Shown: in pieces, positions 35,932 through 45,663 of the stretch | Layout of the letters: each line of letters opens with the position of its first letter | Numbering within the stretch: the stretch's first letter is position 1 | DNA from: Sphingomonas aerolata | Lineage (GTDB): Bacteria; Pseudomonadota; Alphaproteobacteria; Sphingomonadales; Sphingomonadaceae | Direction of reading: 5' to 3' | Assembly: GCF_003046295.1 (NCBI RefSeq) | Contig: NZ_PZZN01000001.1 | Coordinates: 702,812 to 766,811 of the forward strand | DNA: 64,000 bases | Program-made: the position numbers and the translations under genes | Notes under the pieces: model-generated | Told to the model about the DNA's origin: nothing | Seen by the model: the letters and a program-made list of their open reading frames with translations, nothing else | Databases searched by the model: none

Positions 35932-37577
35932 GCGGTAAGCCTTTCGGTGATCCGGTCCCGCATCGCGTACGGGTCGATGGCCAGCAACTTCGCGAGCCCG
36001 GCGGAATCGCGTGCGAACGCGACAAACTCCGCGCCCTTCAGCGGTGGCGAGAAATAATAGCCCTGGAAATGCGTGCAGCCGTGACGCAACAGCCACTCAT
36101 ATTCTGCGCGTCGCTCGACCCCTTCGGCGAGCACGCGGATGCCGAGCCCGCGCCCCAGCGCGACGATGCTCTGGCAGATCGCCTGGCTGTCGCGCAGCGT
36201 ATCGACGTTCGTCACGAATTCCCGGTCGATCTTGATCTTGTCGAACGCCAGCGTGCGCAGCGTGCTGAAGCTGGAATAGCCGGTGCCGAAATCGTCGATC
36301 GCGATCCGCACGCCAGCCGCCCGCAACGCGTCGAACAGCTGGGTGGCGCGCGTACCGTCACTCATCGCGACACTCTCGGTCAATTCGATCTCCAGCGCAG
36401 CCGCCCCCAGCGAATGCCGCGCAAGCGTGCGTGCGACCAGTGCCGCCATGTCGTCGCGGTCGAGCTGATGCCCCGACACGTTCACCGCGACGCGCAGGGC
36501 GTCCAGGCCCTGTGCCTGCCATGACCGCGCCTCCCGTGCAGCGGCGTTGAGGGTCCACATCCCGATTTCATGCGCCAGCCCCATCGCCTCCATCACCGGC
36601 ACGAACCGCGACGGTGAGACCTGCCCGAGGGTGGGATGAAACCAGCGGATCAGCGATTCCGCGCCCGACACCCGACCTTCCCCGGCATCGATCAACGGCT
36701 GGTATCGCATTTCCAGTTCGCCGCGCGCGATCGCCTGGCGAAGGTCCTGTTCCAGGGCATATCGCTCGCTGGCCAGGGCTGCGAGATCGAGGACAGGGCT
36801 GGCGACCGCGACCACGGCACCGGGCTGTACCGTCAGTGACGCCAACGTGCGGGACAACATCGCCTGCGCGTTCACACCGTCGGCCGGCATCCTGGCCTGC
36901 CGCACGCGAATTTCGGGCAGGATTTCCCGGTCGCCGTCGATCACCACGTCGCCCAGCGCGTATCGCAGCACATCCAGTTCGGTCTGCGCGGCTTCCTCGA
37001 CGACATCCGGGCCGAACCAGATCGCGACGCTGGCGCGATCGACATGCGCAATCAGTCGTTCTTCGGGCAACATCCGCGTCAGCCGGTCGACGATCGTCAG
37101 CAGCAGGCGTTCGCCCAGCGCCGGGTCAAACGCGCACAGCCGATCGAAGTCCATGAATCCAATGACACCGAGTACCCCGCGCCCGTCCGCCAGCATTCGC
37201 TCGATCAACGGCTCGCGGGTCGGCAAGCCGGTAATCGCGTGGCGATGACTGGTGCGATGCTCGACAGCCTTCAGTCGATCCGCGATGGTCGCTACGCTCC
37301 GTGCCAGCCTTTCACCACGCGAGGCCGTCGGAGACGTCCCGGCGAGAATTTGCAAATGCCGGATCAGTCGCGATACCCGGCAGTGCTGGGCAATCGAATA
37401 CGCCATTGCTGCAAAAACGAGACAGACTGCAACGGACGCTATGGCGGCGACACTGCGGTCGACGAACCGCCACGTGACGATAGCCGCCGCTATTGGTAGT
37501 AGCCCGATGCACCAACGCTGCGCAGGCGGAATCGCCGTTGAAAACCCCATAACGACCTGAATAGCGGCCATTATCAT
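35928..37577 (-). CDS. EAL-domain c-di-GMP phosphodiesterase with degenerate GGDEF
   Basis: 549 residues, first gene of the operon. Two N-terminal TM segments, then a GGDEF-like domain whose signature is lost (residues around RASVAIWFGP; no GGDEF). The EAL domain reads ESL in SGAESLIRWFHP but keeps the key residues: VNVSGHQL, IELTESVA, IDDFGTGYSS, FDKIKIDREFV and LAEGVERR. The catalytic Glu and metal Asp pair are there, so activity is likely. It probably lowers c-di-GMP and links this to phosphothreonine signalling in the same operon. Confidence 0.88.
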   Translation of the reverse strand: MIMAAIQVVMGFSTAIPPAQRWCIGLLPIAAAIVTWRFVDRSVAAIASVAVCLVFAAMAYSIAQHCRVSRLIRHLQILAGTSPTASRGERLARSVATIADRLKAVEHRTSHRHAITGLPTREPLIERMLADGRGVLGVIGFMDFDRLCAFDPALGERLLLTIVDRLTRMLPEERLIAHVDRASVAIWFGPDVVEEAAQTELDVLRYALGDVVIDGDREILPEIRVRQARMPADGVNAQAMLSRTLASLTVQPGAVVAVASPVLDLAALASERYALEQDLRQAIARGELEMRYQPLIDAGEGRVSGAESLIRWFHPTLGQVSPSRFVPVMEAMGLAHEIGMWTLNAAAREARSWQAQGLDALRVAVNVSGHQLDRDDMAALVARTLARHSLGAAALEIELTESVAMSDGTRATQLFDALRAAGVRIAIDDFGTGYSSFSTLRTLAFDKIKIDREFVTNVDTLRDSQAICQSIVALGRGLGIRVLAEGVERRAEYEWLLRHGCTHFQGYYFSPPLKGAEFVAFARDSAGLAKLLAIDPYAMRDRITERLTA

Positions 37578-37903
37578 ACGGATGTGTTAATATGGCCCCG
37601 TCTGTGCGTCAGACCTGATCCCCGGACGCCACGCCATTGGTGAATCAGCACGTCGGACGGCGCTGAGCGATGCGGCAAGGCCGATTTACGAGGATCACAT
37701 CATCGGGGCGCCGCGTGAGCATAAATCTGACGTGAAAGCGGCGGACTAGTGTCAGGCGTCGAGGGGTACCGCCGTTCTCGTGCCTGCTCCAAGCGCCGGG
37801 TCACGTTGGACGCTATCAAAGCTTCACAATCCGATATCCGCGTTCCGCGAGCACACGCCCAAACAGTCCCGGCTGGCGCCATCCGGCTGTCGGTGTTGGC
37901 GTC
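37578..37903. other. Intergenic between EAL operon and MFS gene
   Basis: No gene supported; short shadow frames only. The EAL promoter should lie in the left half. Confidence 0.4.
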
Positions 37904-39175
37904 TTAAGTCGATTGATCGACCCAGTCCTGACGGAGCGGTGTCGACGCCAGCCACATGAGCAACGCGGCCACCAGATACAGGACGAGCCCCATGAGCATC
38001 GCATAGCGCAACGCTTCGTCGCCATAATGCGCGGCGAGACCGTCCGACAGTGCGCCAAGCGCAAAACTGCCGCCGCCAAGACCGATGAGGTTGTTGATCA
38101 GCAGGAACGTCGCCGATGCGGTGGCGCGCATATGCCCAGGTACCAGATGCTGGATCGCCGTGATGACGGGCGCGAGCCAGACATAGGCGAGCGCCTGGGG
38201 CACGAGGAAGAAGACGAACGCCGCCGTCACCGAGGACGACAGGATTCCTGCGGCAAACAGGGGCACCGCGATGACGAACGCGATCGCGGGGACGCGCGCG
38301 TACATCCGCCGATCGCGCGCCCCCAGCCGATCGCCGAGCACGCCGCCGAGCAGAACGCCGGCAACGCCCCCCAGCAACAGCACGCCGCCGTAGAATTGCG
38401 CGGTCTCGATGAGGTCGAGCCCGAAGCTCCGCTGCATCAGCGACGGCAGCCAGAAGGCCAGGCCATAGCCCAGCATCGAACTCGCCGAGGCGCCGAACGC
38501 GAGCAGCCAGAAGCTCGGCTTGCGCACGAGAATGCCGAACACGCGGCGGACGGGCTCGCGGTCGCACGCATCGGACCCACGAACCGGCTCGCGCACGCAC
38601 AGCCGAAACACCGGCGCGAGCACCAGTCCCGCGACACCAACCACGATGAACGCGGTCCGCCAGTCGATCGACGTCGCGATATAGCCGCCGAGCATCACGC
38701 CGGCCGCCGACCCGAGCGGGATGCCGAGCGAATAGATCGCCAGCGCGCGCGCACGGCGGTCGGGCGCAAACGTGTCTGCGATCACGGCATAGGACGGCGC
38801 GACGCCCCCCGCCTCGCCAACTCCCACACCGATCCGGAACGCGAAGAGCTGCGCAAAATTGCTGGCCACACCGCACAGGGCAGTGAACGCGCTCCACACA
38901 GCAAGCGAGAGCGTGATAACCCAGGTGCGGCTCGTTCTATCGGCCAGCCACGCCAGCGGGATCGCCAGCGTCGAATAGAGCAACGCAAACGCCAGCCCGC
39001 CAAGCAGGCCCAATTGCGTGTCGGTCAATGCCAGGTCCGCCTTGATCGTCGGCGCGAGGATGCCAAGGATCTGCCGGTCGACGAAGTTGAACGTGTAGAC
39101 CAGCAACAGCATGACGAGCGCCGTCACGCGGTAGCGGCGGCCCTCGCGCGGGGTCGCCGGGATATCACTCGCCAT
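37904..39175 (-). CDS. MFS transporter, spinster-like
   Basis: 423 residues, 12 helices. Motifs: TFNFVDRQILGILAPTIKADLALTDTQLGLLGG, LADRTSRTW and FRIGVGVGEAGGVAPSYAVIADTF. It matches the sphingomonad spinster-type MFS group that travels with TonB receptors and moves hydrophobic or aromatic compounds. The ATG at 39175 is chosen because TGGAGC lies upstream; an ATG 30 bases earlier is possible. It follows the TonB receptor with 51 bases between, likely one transcript. Confidence 0.92.
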   Translation of the reverse strand: MASDIPATPREGRRYRVTALVMLLLVYTFNFVDRQILGILAPTIKADLALTDTQLGLLGGLAFALLYSTLAIPLAWLADRTSRTWVITLSLAVWSAFTALCGVASNFAQLFAFRIGVGVGEAGGVAPSYAVIADTFAPDRRARALAIYSLGIPLGSAAGVMLGGYIATSIDWRTAFIVVGVAGLVLAPVFRLCVREPVRGSDACDREPVRRVFGILVRKPSFWLLAFGASASSMLGYGLAFWLPSLMQRSFGLDLIETAQFYGGVLLLGGVAGVLLGGVLGDRLGARDRRMYARVPAIAFVIAVPLFAAGILSSSVTAAFVFFLVPQALAYVWLAPVITAIQHLVPGHMRATASATFLLINNLIGLGGGSFALGALSDGLAAHYGDEALRYAMLMGLVLYLVAALLMWLASTPLRQDWVDQST

Positions 39176-39226
39176 ATATTGCTCCAGTAACCGGGGGGCG
39201 ATCACCCGCCCCCCGGCTGCGCTCCA

Positions 39227-41596
39227 TCAGAATTTCGCGGTGAGGGTCGCGAAGACCTGACGCGGGTTGCCATAATAGGCCGTCAGCACGCCGTCACTGC
39301 CGAGCGATGGCCGCAACGCGCCCGCCGCCGTCCGCAGATAGTCGCCGGTATCGGGGTTCTGCAGCAGGAAGTTGTAGCCCGACACGACATAGCGCTTGTT
39401 CGTCAGGTTCTTGCCGTGGACCCCGATCGAGAAGCGCGCGTCGATCGTATAGACGAGGTTCGCGTCGAGCAGCGCATAGGCGGGCTGGTCGAGCAGCGGC
39501 GTGCGCAGTTCGAACTGCTGTGAATCGCTGCGATACGACAGCGTCGTGCTCGCGTCGATCGCGCCCGCGGATCCGACCGGGACATGATAGGCGAGCGTCC
39601 CGCTCGCGGTCAGGTCGGGCGTGTTCTGGAATTTGCGATTGGCGGCGACATTGATCCCGCGGGAATCGATGAAGCGCGTGTATTTGGCATCGAGATAGCC
39701 GATCGTCCCCGACAAATTGACGCGGTCGCCGGTGCCCGCGATCCCCTCCGCGACCGTCAGATTGGCCTCGCCTTCGATACCGTTGATCCGCGCGCGACCC
39801 GCATTGGTCGTGATGCCAATGAAGGTCTGGATGCCGCCGACGGTGGCCCCGACCGATCCGGGGACCTGCACATCGGTATATTTCGAATGGAACCCCGCCA
39901 CCGCGAGCGTCAGCCGGCGGTCGAACAGCGACGCCTTGTATCCCGCCTCATAGCTTTCGACGCTCTCGGGCCCGAACGACAGGAAGTTGTAGATATCCTG
40001 CCGGTCGCCACCGGCGCCGGTGATGCCGTTGCCGTTGAGGTCGGGCGCCGCGGTGCCAACGCCGCGCGGGTCGAACCCGCCGCCCTTGAACCCCTTCGAC
40101 CAGCTCGCATACAGCGTGTTGTTGGCATCGGGCTTGAAGCTGACGGACGCGCGCGGCGTGAACTTGGCAAAACTTGCGGTCCCGCGGAAGTCGGTTTGTC
40201 GCGCGATCGGCGCGCTCGTGCCGCCGAAGAAGGGGGAAGCGCCCAGATATACGTTGCGCTGGATCTGCGACATGCGATCGTCCCAGGTATAGCGTCCGCC
40301 GACCGAAAGGCTGAGCATCGGCGTCACGTCGAGCGTGGCATCACCGAAGACCGCCACCGTATTGGTCCGCACATTCCCGAAGGTCAGCGCAGTGACTGTC
40401 CCCGGCAACCGTACGTCGAACACGGTGCGCGCCTTGGCATCGAGATAATAGAGCCCCGCCAGCATGTTGAACGGCCCGGCATCGACCAGCAGCTGCACCT
40501 CCTGGCTGAACTGCTCGTTATTGTAGAAGGCGGGGACGTCGACATCGACGGCGGGCAGCGCGTCGAAATCGATCGGCGTTGCGCTGTCGTCCTTGCGATA
40601 GCCGGTGATGCTGCGCAGCGTCAGATATGCGGCGGGCTTGAGTTCAGCGAAGAGCGACCCGCCATAGGCCTCGACCGACTGTTTCGGTGCGACCAGCCCG
40701 CCGCGGCTGTCGAACACGTCGGACAGCACCGGCGTGCGCGACACCAGCCCCGGGATCAGCCGATGCCCGCCGCGCGGGTTGCTGTCGTCCTTCGTGTAAT
40801 CCCCCGACAGGCGGAAGAACGCGCTGTCGCCCGCCTCATATTGCAGCGTGCCGCGCGCACCCCAGAAATCCTTGTTGTAATTGTCTTGGCCCGTGGTGAG
40901 GTTGGTGCCGAACCCGCCCCGGCTCAGTCGCGCGACCGCGCCGCCGATCCTGAACCCCGTATCGCCGATCGGCGTGCTCGCGCTGATGACACCGTCCGCC
41001 TGGTCATAGCTGCCATAGGTTGCGCGGATGCTCAGCGTCGGGTCCGAGCCGATCCGGCGGGTCACGTATTTCACCGCGCCGCCGATCGTGTTGCGACCAT
41101 AGAGCGTGCCCTGCGGCCCGCGCAGCACCTCGATCCGCTCGACGTCGTAGATATCGAGCACCGCAGCCTGTGGTCGGTTGAGATAGACGTCGTCGAGATA
41201 GATGCCGACGCCCGCCTCGAACCCCGCGACGGGATCCTGCTGGCCGACGCCGCGGATGAAGGCGGTCAGCGTCGAATTGGTGCCGCGCGACGTCTCGAGC
41301 GTGACGTTCGGCGTGACGGCGGCGAGGTCGGTGACGTCGAGCGCACCCGACGCCTCGAGCTGCGCGCCGGTGAACGCGGTGATCGCGATCGGCACGTCGA
41401 GCAGCCGTTCCTCGCGGCGGCGTGCGGTGACGACGATATCGCCGTCGATCCCGGCCTCCTCGATGACGGGCCCGGCCTGAGCCGCGTCTGCTGCCGGCGC
41501 GACGGGTTGCGTCTGCGCGGACGCGGATCCCGCCAGCAACGCGCCGAGTGCGACACCGGCGTTCAACAAGATCATGACGGATTTCGGCTGTGCCAC
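39227..41596 (-). CDS. TonB-dependent outer-membrane receptor
   Basis: 789 residues. It starts at GTG 41596, 10 bases after AGGAGGGG; an in-frame ATG 21 bases later is inferior. Signal peptide (GVALGALLAGSASAQ), TonB box-like DIVVTARRREERLLD, plug domain with VERIEVLRGPQGTLYGRNTIGGAVKYVTRR, and a beta-barrel ending in aromatic FATLTAKF. Sphingomonads use such receptors for aromatic and plant compounds; the substrate is not identifiable here. Divergent to a TetR gene, downstream MFS. Confidence 0.94.
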   Translation of the reverse strand: MAQPKSVMILLNAGVALGALLAGSASAQTQPVAPAADAAQAGPVIEEAGIDGDIVVTARRREERLLDVPIAITAFTGAQLEASGALDVTDLAAVTPNVTLETSRGTNSTLTAFIRGVGQQDPVAGFEAGVGIYLDDVYLNRPQAAVLDIYDVERIEVLRGPQGTLYGRNTIGGAVKYVTRRIGSDPTLSIRATYGSYDQADGVISASTPIGDTGFRIGGAVARLSRGGFGTNLTTGQDNYNKDFWGARGTLQYEAGDSAFFRLSGDYTKDDSNPRGGHRLIPGLVSRTPVLSDVFDSRGGLVAPKQSVEAYGGSLFAELKPAAYLTLRSITGYRKDDSATPIDFDALPAVDVDVPAFYNNEQFSQEVQLLVDAGPFNMLAGLYYLDAKARTVFDVRLPGTVTALTFGNVRTNTVAVFGDATLDVTPMLSLSVGGRYTWDDRMSQIQRNVYLGASPFFGGTSAPIARQTDFRGTASFAKFTPRASVSFKPDANNTLYASWSKGFKGGGFDPRGVGTAAPDLNGNGITGAGGDRQDIYNFLSFGPESVESYEAGYKASLFDRRLTLAVAGFHSKYTDVQVPGSVGATVGGIQTFIGITTNAGRARINGIEGEANLTVAEGIAGTGDRVNLSGTIGYLDAKYTRFIDSRGINVAANRKFQNTPDLTASGTLAYHVPVGSAGAIDASTTLSYRSDSQQFELRTPLLDQPAYALLDANLVYTIDARFSIGVHGKNLTNKRYVVSGYNFLLQNPDTGDYLRTAAGALRPSLGSDGVLTAYYGNPRQVFATLTAKF

Positions 41597-41669
41597 GGTG
41601 TCATCCCCTCCTGCGGCGCCCGCGTGATGCGCCCGGTATGATCCGGGTTGTGCGCCTTGGCTACAGTCT

Positions 41670-41691
41670 ATACTGAAACCTGAACCAGTAT
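41670..41691. promoter_or_regulatory. Palindrome in the TonB receptor/TetR intergenic
   Basis: ATACTG and CAGTAT arms with 10-base spacing (22 bp) lie between the divergent starts (41596 and 41718). It is a candidate operator by which the TetR protein represses both the receptor operon and itself. Confidence 0.45.
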
Positions 41692-41717
41692 TCAACTTGT
41701 GTATCGAGGCAGACAGA

Positions 41718-42386
41718 ATGGCGAAGGCGCAGGAGACGACGCCGTCAGACCCGGCGGTCATCGGCGACAGCAAGGCACCGCGGACCGAGCGTGGCCGCCG
41801 GACGATGCGCGCGATCCTCGACGCCGCCGCGATCGAGTTCGGCGACAACGGGTTCCACCAGGCATCGATCAGCGACATCACGCGCCGCGCCGGGGTCGCG
41901 CTCGGCAGCTTCTACACCTATTTCGACTCAAAGGACGCGGTGTTCCGCGCGCTCGTCCGCGACATGTCGGACCAGGTTCGCGATCATGTCGCCCCGGCGA
42001 TCCTGTCCGCACCCGATCAGATCGCGGCCGAGCAGGCGGGGCTTCGCGAATTCATCCGCTTCGTCCGTGACCACAAGGAAATCTACCGGATCATCGACGA
42101 GGCCGAATTCGTCGATCCAGAGAGCTTTCGCCTCCATTATGCGACCACGGCGGACCGGATCACGCGTCGCCTGCGAAAGGCCGCAGACCGCGGCGAGGTC
42201 AAGGGCGACGTCAGCGAGGTCCATGGTTGGGCGATCATGGGAATGAACGTATTCCTCGGACTTCGCTACGGCGTCTGGAGCGAAGACGAGACACCAGATG
42301 AGATCGCGAAGGTCGTCGCGAAAATGCTAAAAGAGGGCATCTTACGCAGCCCGGATGATCGAGCCATGTCCGAGGTCAAGACTTGA
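41718..42386 (+). CDS. TetR-family transcriptional regulator
   Basis: 222 residues. HTH region RRTMRAILDAAAIEFGDNGFHQASISDITRRAGVALGSFYTYFDSKDAVFRALV. The C-domain contains RDHKEIYRIIDEAEFVDPESFRLHY and WAIMGMNVFLGLRYGVW, typical of regulators of aromatic/acyl-CoA catabolism. ATG at 41718 is preceded by GAGG; the frame opens at TTG 41697. Divergent from the TonB receptor/MFS pair, which it probably controls. Confidence 0.92.
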   Translation: MAKAQETTPSDPAVIGDSKAPRTERGRRTMRAILDAAAIEFGDNGFHQASISDITRRAGVALGSFYTYFDSKDAVFRALVRDMSDQVRDHVAPAILSAPDQIAAEQAGLREFIRFVRDHKEIYRIIDEAEFVDPESFRLHYATTADRITRRLRKAADRGEVKGDVSEVHGWAIMGMNVFLGLRYGVWSEDETPDEIAKVVAKMLKEGILRSPDDRAMSEVKT

Positions 42387-42403
42387 TGGGCCGATTGGAT
42401 ACA

Positions 42404-42494
42404 CGACCCAAATTCGGCCATTCACGCGGACTTCCCCGCTCCCCAACGTCAGTCATTCGTTCATCTCCGCGCGGACAGCTTTCGTTGTCCGGTG
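42404..42494. repeat. Dispersed intergenic repeat, copy A
   Basis: About 90 bp, matching 51266-51356 with shared blocks CGACCCAAAT, CGGCCATT, GCTCCCC and GCTTT. It covers most of the non-coding gap 42387-42678. See finding. Confidence 0.55.
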
Positions 42495-42678
42495 TTCGAC
42501 CATGAACGTCATGATGGGAAGGATTGCTGGCCGTCCGCTTACGGGAAGGCCCGTGGCAATAACCGATATTGCGAGACTGCCGCTTTCTGCAAAGAGAATG
42601 GCCGATCGGAAATAAAGTTGCCAGGCGATCCGCACGCCGATAACATCGTGCCAGCAACGATGGGGGGGAGCTAATGCT

Positions 42679-43143
42679 GTGCCGACTATCCGCAGGCTAC
42701 TATCAGTCGTTGCCGTCTTGGCCGCGTTAACGCCCATGACTATCTCCGCAGAACCGATCGGCAGAGTTACCGGTATAGGTGGCATCTTCTTCAAGAGCAA
42801 AGCGCCGAAAGCCCTCATGGCGTGGTATCGCGACGTTCTTGGCATCAAAGTTGAAGTGTGGGGTGGAGTCGTGCTGCCCTATGACGCGCCAGAGCACCCG
42901 CCAGTACTCACTTTGAATGTATTTAAGGAGGGATCCAATTACATGGAACCCTCAAAGCGCGAGTTCATGCTGAATTTCGCGGTGGATGACCTGGACGCGT
43001 TCGTTGATCGCCTGAAAGTAAAGGGCGTTGCGATACTCAAAAGGGATGACACCGACGCAATCGGGAAATTTGCGTGGATCGTTGATCCGGACGGGACCAA
43101 GATAGAGTTGTGGGAGCCGAAGGCCGAGACTGCATCAAAGTAA
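42679..43143 (+). CDS. Secreted VOC (glyoxalase-like) protein
   Basis: 154 residues from GTG 42679, with GGGGGAG 5-8 bases upstream. An N-terminal signal-like segment (LLSVVAVLAALTPMTISAE) is followed by a VOC half (GGIFFKSKAPKALMAWYRDVLGIKVEVWGGV) and a second half (FAVDDLDAFVDRLKVKGVAI, WIVDPDGTKIELWEP). The terminal Glu in IELWEP is a metal-ligand position. Most VOC proteins are cytosolic; a periplasmic form is uncommon and could bind or alter an exported metabolite. Confidence 0.82.
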   Translation: MPTIRRLLSVVAVLAALTPMTISAEPIGRVTGIGGIFFKSKAPKALMAWYRDVLGIKVEVWGGVVLPYDAPEHPPVLTLNVFKEGSNYMEPSKREFMLNFAVDDLDAFVDRLKVKGVAILKRDDTDAIGKFAWIVDPDGTKIELWEPKAETASK

Positions 43144-43365
43144 GCCCTTCTCGCCAGAAATGGGAAGTTTCGGACGCTCGCCGAGAATTGCGGTGGCGCG
43201 TAACCCGGCTCCGCGAACGCCAAATCGCGTCCTGCCGTGCGATTCTACCGCAACTAACAGCCGCGGAACGTACGCTATGAGAGAAGAACGGCCATTTGTT
43301 CAGGCTCAACGTCAGCAGCGCGGCGGTCAGGTTCGATCCACCGCCTCCAATCGAAGCCTGATAGG

Positions 43366-45663
43366 CTAAATAGCCACGAAATCGGGAAAATCGATGGTCA
43401 GGATCGCACCTTGCTCCGGAGCTTCGCGCGATCTGATGCTGATCTTTCCGCCGATTTCCATGACGATCTGCCGGGAGATATAGAGGCCAAGACCTGTCCC
43501 GCGATCCGTCTCCTTGGTGGTCATGAAGGCATCGAATGCCCGGTCCGGATGACTCAAAGACAGCCCGGCGCCATTGTCCACAATACTGATGCGAACGCCG
43601 CTCTCTGAGATAGTTACCTCCAGTTCGACGGCACCGGTTAGAGCCGCGTCCTCGGCTTCGCGGCGCGTTGCGATGGAGTCGACCGCGTTCTGAATGGCGT
43701 TGACGAGCACCTGCTCGAGACCGACGCGCGGAGCAAGGAGCAGAACCGGCGGCCCGTCTGGCAACGTCATTTTCACGCCGACATCGTGCTGGATCAGCAA
43801 CGGCCGCATGAAGGACAATGTTGTGCTGACGACGTCGCCCAGATCAAGCGGTTCGGGGCTGTCATTCTCGATCCGAGCGTAGCGCGAAATACGCGCAATG
43901 ATATCGCGTGCGCGGTTTACCTGTTCGCTGATCCGATCAAACTTATCGCGAGCACGCGCCGCACCATCGGGACTCGCCTGATCGAGCAACAATCGGCCAT
44001 TCTCGGCAGAAAGCGAGATGGTGAAGAGAGGTTGTTTGAGCTCATGACTCAGGGCTGAGGCCATGCCCCCGAGCTCGACGAGACGCGCCTGCTGAAGCAT
44101 CCGATTCTGCGCCAGCTTCGACTGCCGGAGGCGCACCAACCACCCCGAACGCCAATGGCCGGGAGCCAGGAGGTCGCGACCGACGAATAGATACCAATCA
44201 CTCGATTCCTGGTCTGCAAGCCGAAACTCGACAAACGCCTCGGCATCATCGCAGATGTCCGCAAAAGCTAGACAATCATTGGTATGGATTGCTTCGGACC
44301 GCTCCTGTGCAACCCGTTCGATGTTCATGTCCAGAAAAGCGAGGGTGCCCTTGGCAGCGTCGAAGCGGATATCCGCCGCAAGACTCAGGTCCATTTCCTT
44401 TTTGAGTTCGATGAATGCCCGGGCAATTCGCAAGCGCTCTTGCACCAACTCGGCAAAGCTGTTGTTCGCGGTGACGATAGCTGCGATCGGGCGGTCGAAC
44501 TCGTTGAATGTAAGCTTTTGAGGCAGCGAAAGGCCAGGCTGGCCGAACCCTTCCGCGACTTCCTTCCAGGCCTGCAGCGAACGACGCAGGGCGCGCGTGA
44601 TGAGCAGCTGCAGCAAGATCGACACGACGAGAATGACACCCAGGCCGAGCATCTCTAGAAGCACCACGCGATAGGCACTCTCGGCAGCGGGTCGGGTTGA
44701 GTAGAGATAGAAATATTTGCGGTCAGGAAGAGTGTAACGGCCGAGCTGGCACGCGGTAACCCAGTAGGCGAACGTATTGCGGTCGTTCGGCCCCGTCACT
44801 TGCAGTCCATCATCGATCCGTGTGCAGCCGAAAAGCTGCATCGCTTGTGCGGAGCGCAGGCTGCTTTCGTCGTCCGAGATAAGTAGTCGTTGGGGGTGCC
44901 TTCCTGTATTGTGCGTTTCTGCCACGCCCAAGAACCCATTTCCGGTCACGAGCCCGCGACCGATCCGCACCTCAGCCAGAAGCGCGGTTTCGGCCATGAA
45001 GGATTTAAATTCTTCCGGAAAGCGCCGGACACTGCTGACAAACATGACGAGCGCGCACGCGAGCACGATGAGTGTAATGGATGCCGGCAAGAGCTGGGCG
45101 AGGCTGATCGTGCGGCGCAGCGAGACCCGACCGGCTGGAAGGTTCACGACGAAGAGTGACAGCGCTAGATCGACCAGCGCTGCCATCAACACATCGTTGA
45201 GAAGCTTGCGGATCATCGTCAGCGCGAAAATCGTCAGCGACGCATCGTAGTTGATGCGCAGGAATAGAAACCCCGCCGCCGTCCCGATGGTAAGCAAAAA
45301 GACGGCGGTGGCGATGGCAAGTGACGAGCCAGCGAAGCGAGTCCAATTGATGAAAACTACATGCCCCAGCGCCAGCGCGATGGTAAAGATATGGCCCCAC
45401 CAGAACCAGGATGACGCCATCGTTAGCAGCACCATGGGAATGGCTAGCCGCAGACCACCCAACCTGTATGCGAGAAGGTAGAAAAGGGGGCCTAGATACA
45501 TTTCGAACCCGGGCGCAAGAATAATGCGGAAGGAACTCGCGCCGATGGCCACGGCCAAAAGGACGATCGTCAGAGCCCATCCCTGGACGGTCATTTGCCG
45601 TAGCGGCTCTGCGGCTAGCTGAAACTCGCCGCCGTGGCGTAAGCGGTTGACGATGTCATTCAT
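43366..45663 (-). CDS. Membrane histidine kinase (coupled to receiver pseudogene)
   Basis: About 765 residues. Residues 1-210 hold a polytopic sensor of about 7 helices (MASE-like). An extracytoplasmic loop (210-330), a further TM (VVLLEMLGLGVILVVSILLQLLI), a PAS-like region and a HisKA part with SALSHELKQPLFTISLSAE follow. The ATPase domain has LVNAIQNAVDSI, VDNGAGLS and RGTGLGLYISRQI. The ATG at 45663 overlaps the receiver stop as TGATG. The kinase is intact although its receiver partner is broken. Confidence 0.9.
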   Translation of the reverse strand: MNDIVNRLRHGGEFQLAAEPLRQMTVQGWALTIVLLAVAIGASSFRIILAPGFEMYLGPLFYLLAYRLGGLRLAIPMVLLTMASSWFWWGHIFTIALALGHVVFINWTRFAGSSLAIATAVFLLTIGTAAGFLFLRINYDASLTIFALTMIRKLLNDVLMAALVDLALSLFVVNLPAGRVSLRRTISLAQLLPASITLIVLACALVMFVSSVRRFPEEFKSFMAETALLAEVRIGRGLVTGNGFLGVAETHNTGRHPQRLLISDDESSLRSAQAMQLFGCTRIDDGLQVTGPNDRNTFAYWVTACQLGRYTLPDRKYFYLYSTRPAAESAYRVVLLEMLGLGVILVVSILLQLLITRALRRSLQAWKEVAEGFGQPGLSLPQKLTFNEFDRPIAAIVTANNSFAELVQERLRIARAFIELKKEMDLSLAADIRFDAAKGTLAFLDMNIERVAQERSEAIHTNDCLAFADICDDAEAFVEFRLADQESSDWYLFVGRDLLAPGHWRSGWLVRLRQSKLAQNRMLQQARLVELGGMASALSHELKQPLFTISLSAENGRLLLDQASPDGAARARDKFDRISEQVNRARDIIARISRYARIENDSPEPLDLGDVVSTTLSFMRPLLIQHDVGVKMTLPDGPPVLLLAPRVGLEQVLVNAIQNAVDSIATRREAEDAALTGAVELEVTISESGVRISIVDNGAGLSLSHPDRAFDAFMTTKETDRGTGLGLYISRQIVMEIGGKISIRSREAPEQGAILTIDFPDFVAI

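Noticed and set aside
37913-39190. 425-codon plus-strand frame
   Set aside because: Antisense of the MFS gene; composition is Arg/Gln/His-rich.
39584-41641. 685-codon plus-strand frame
   Set aside because: Antisense of the TonB receptor, which has signal peptide, plug and barrel end.
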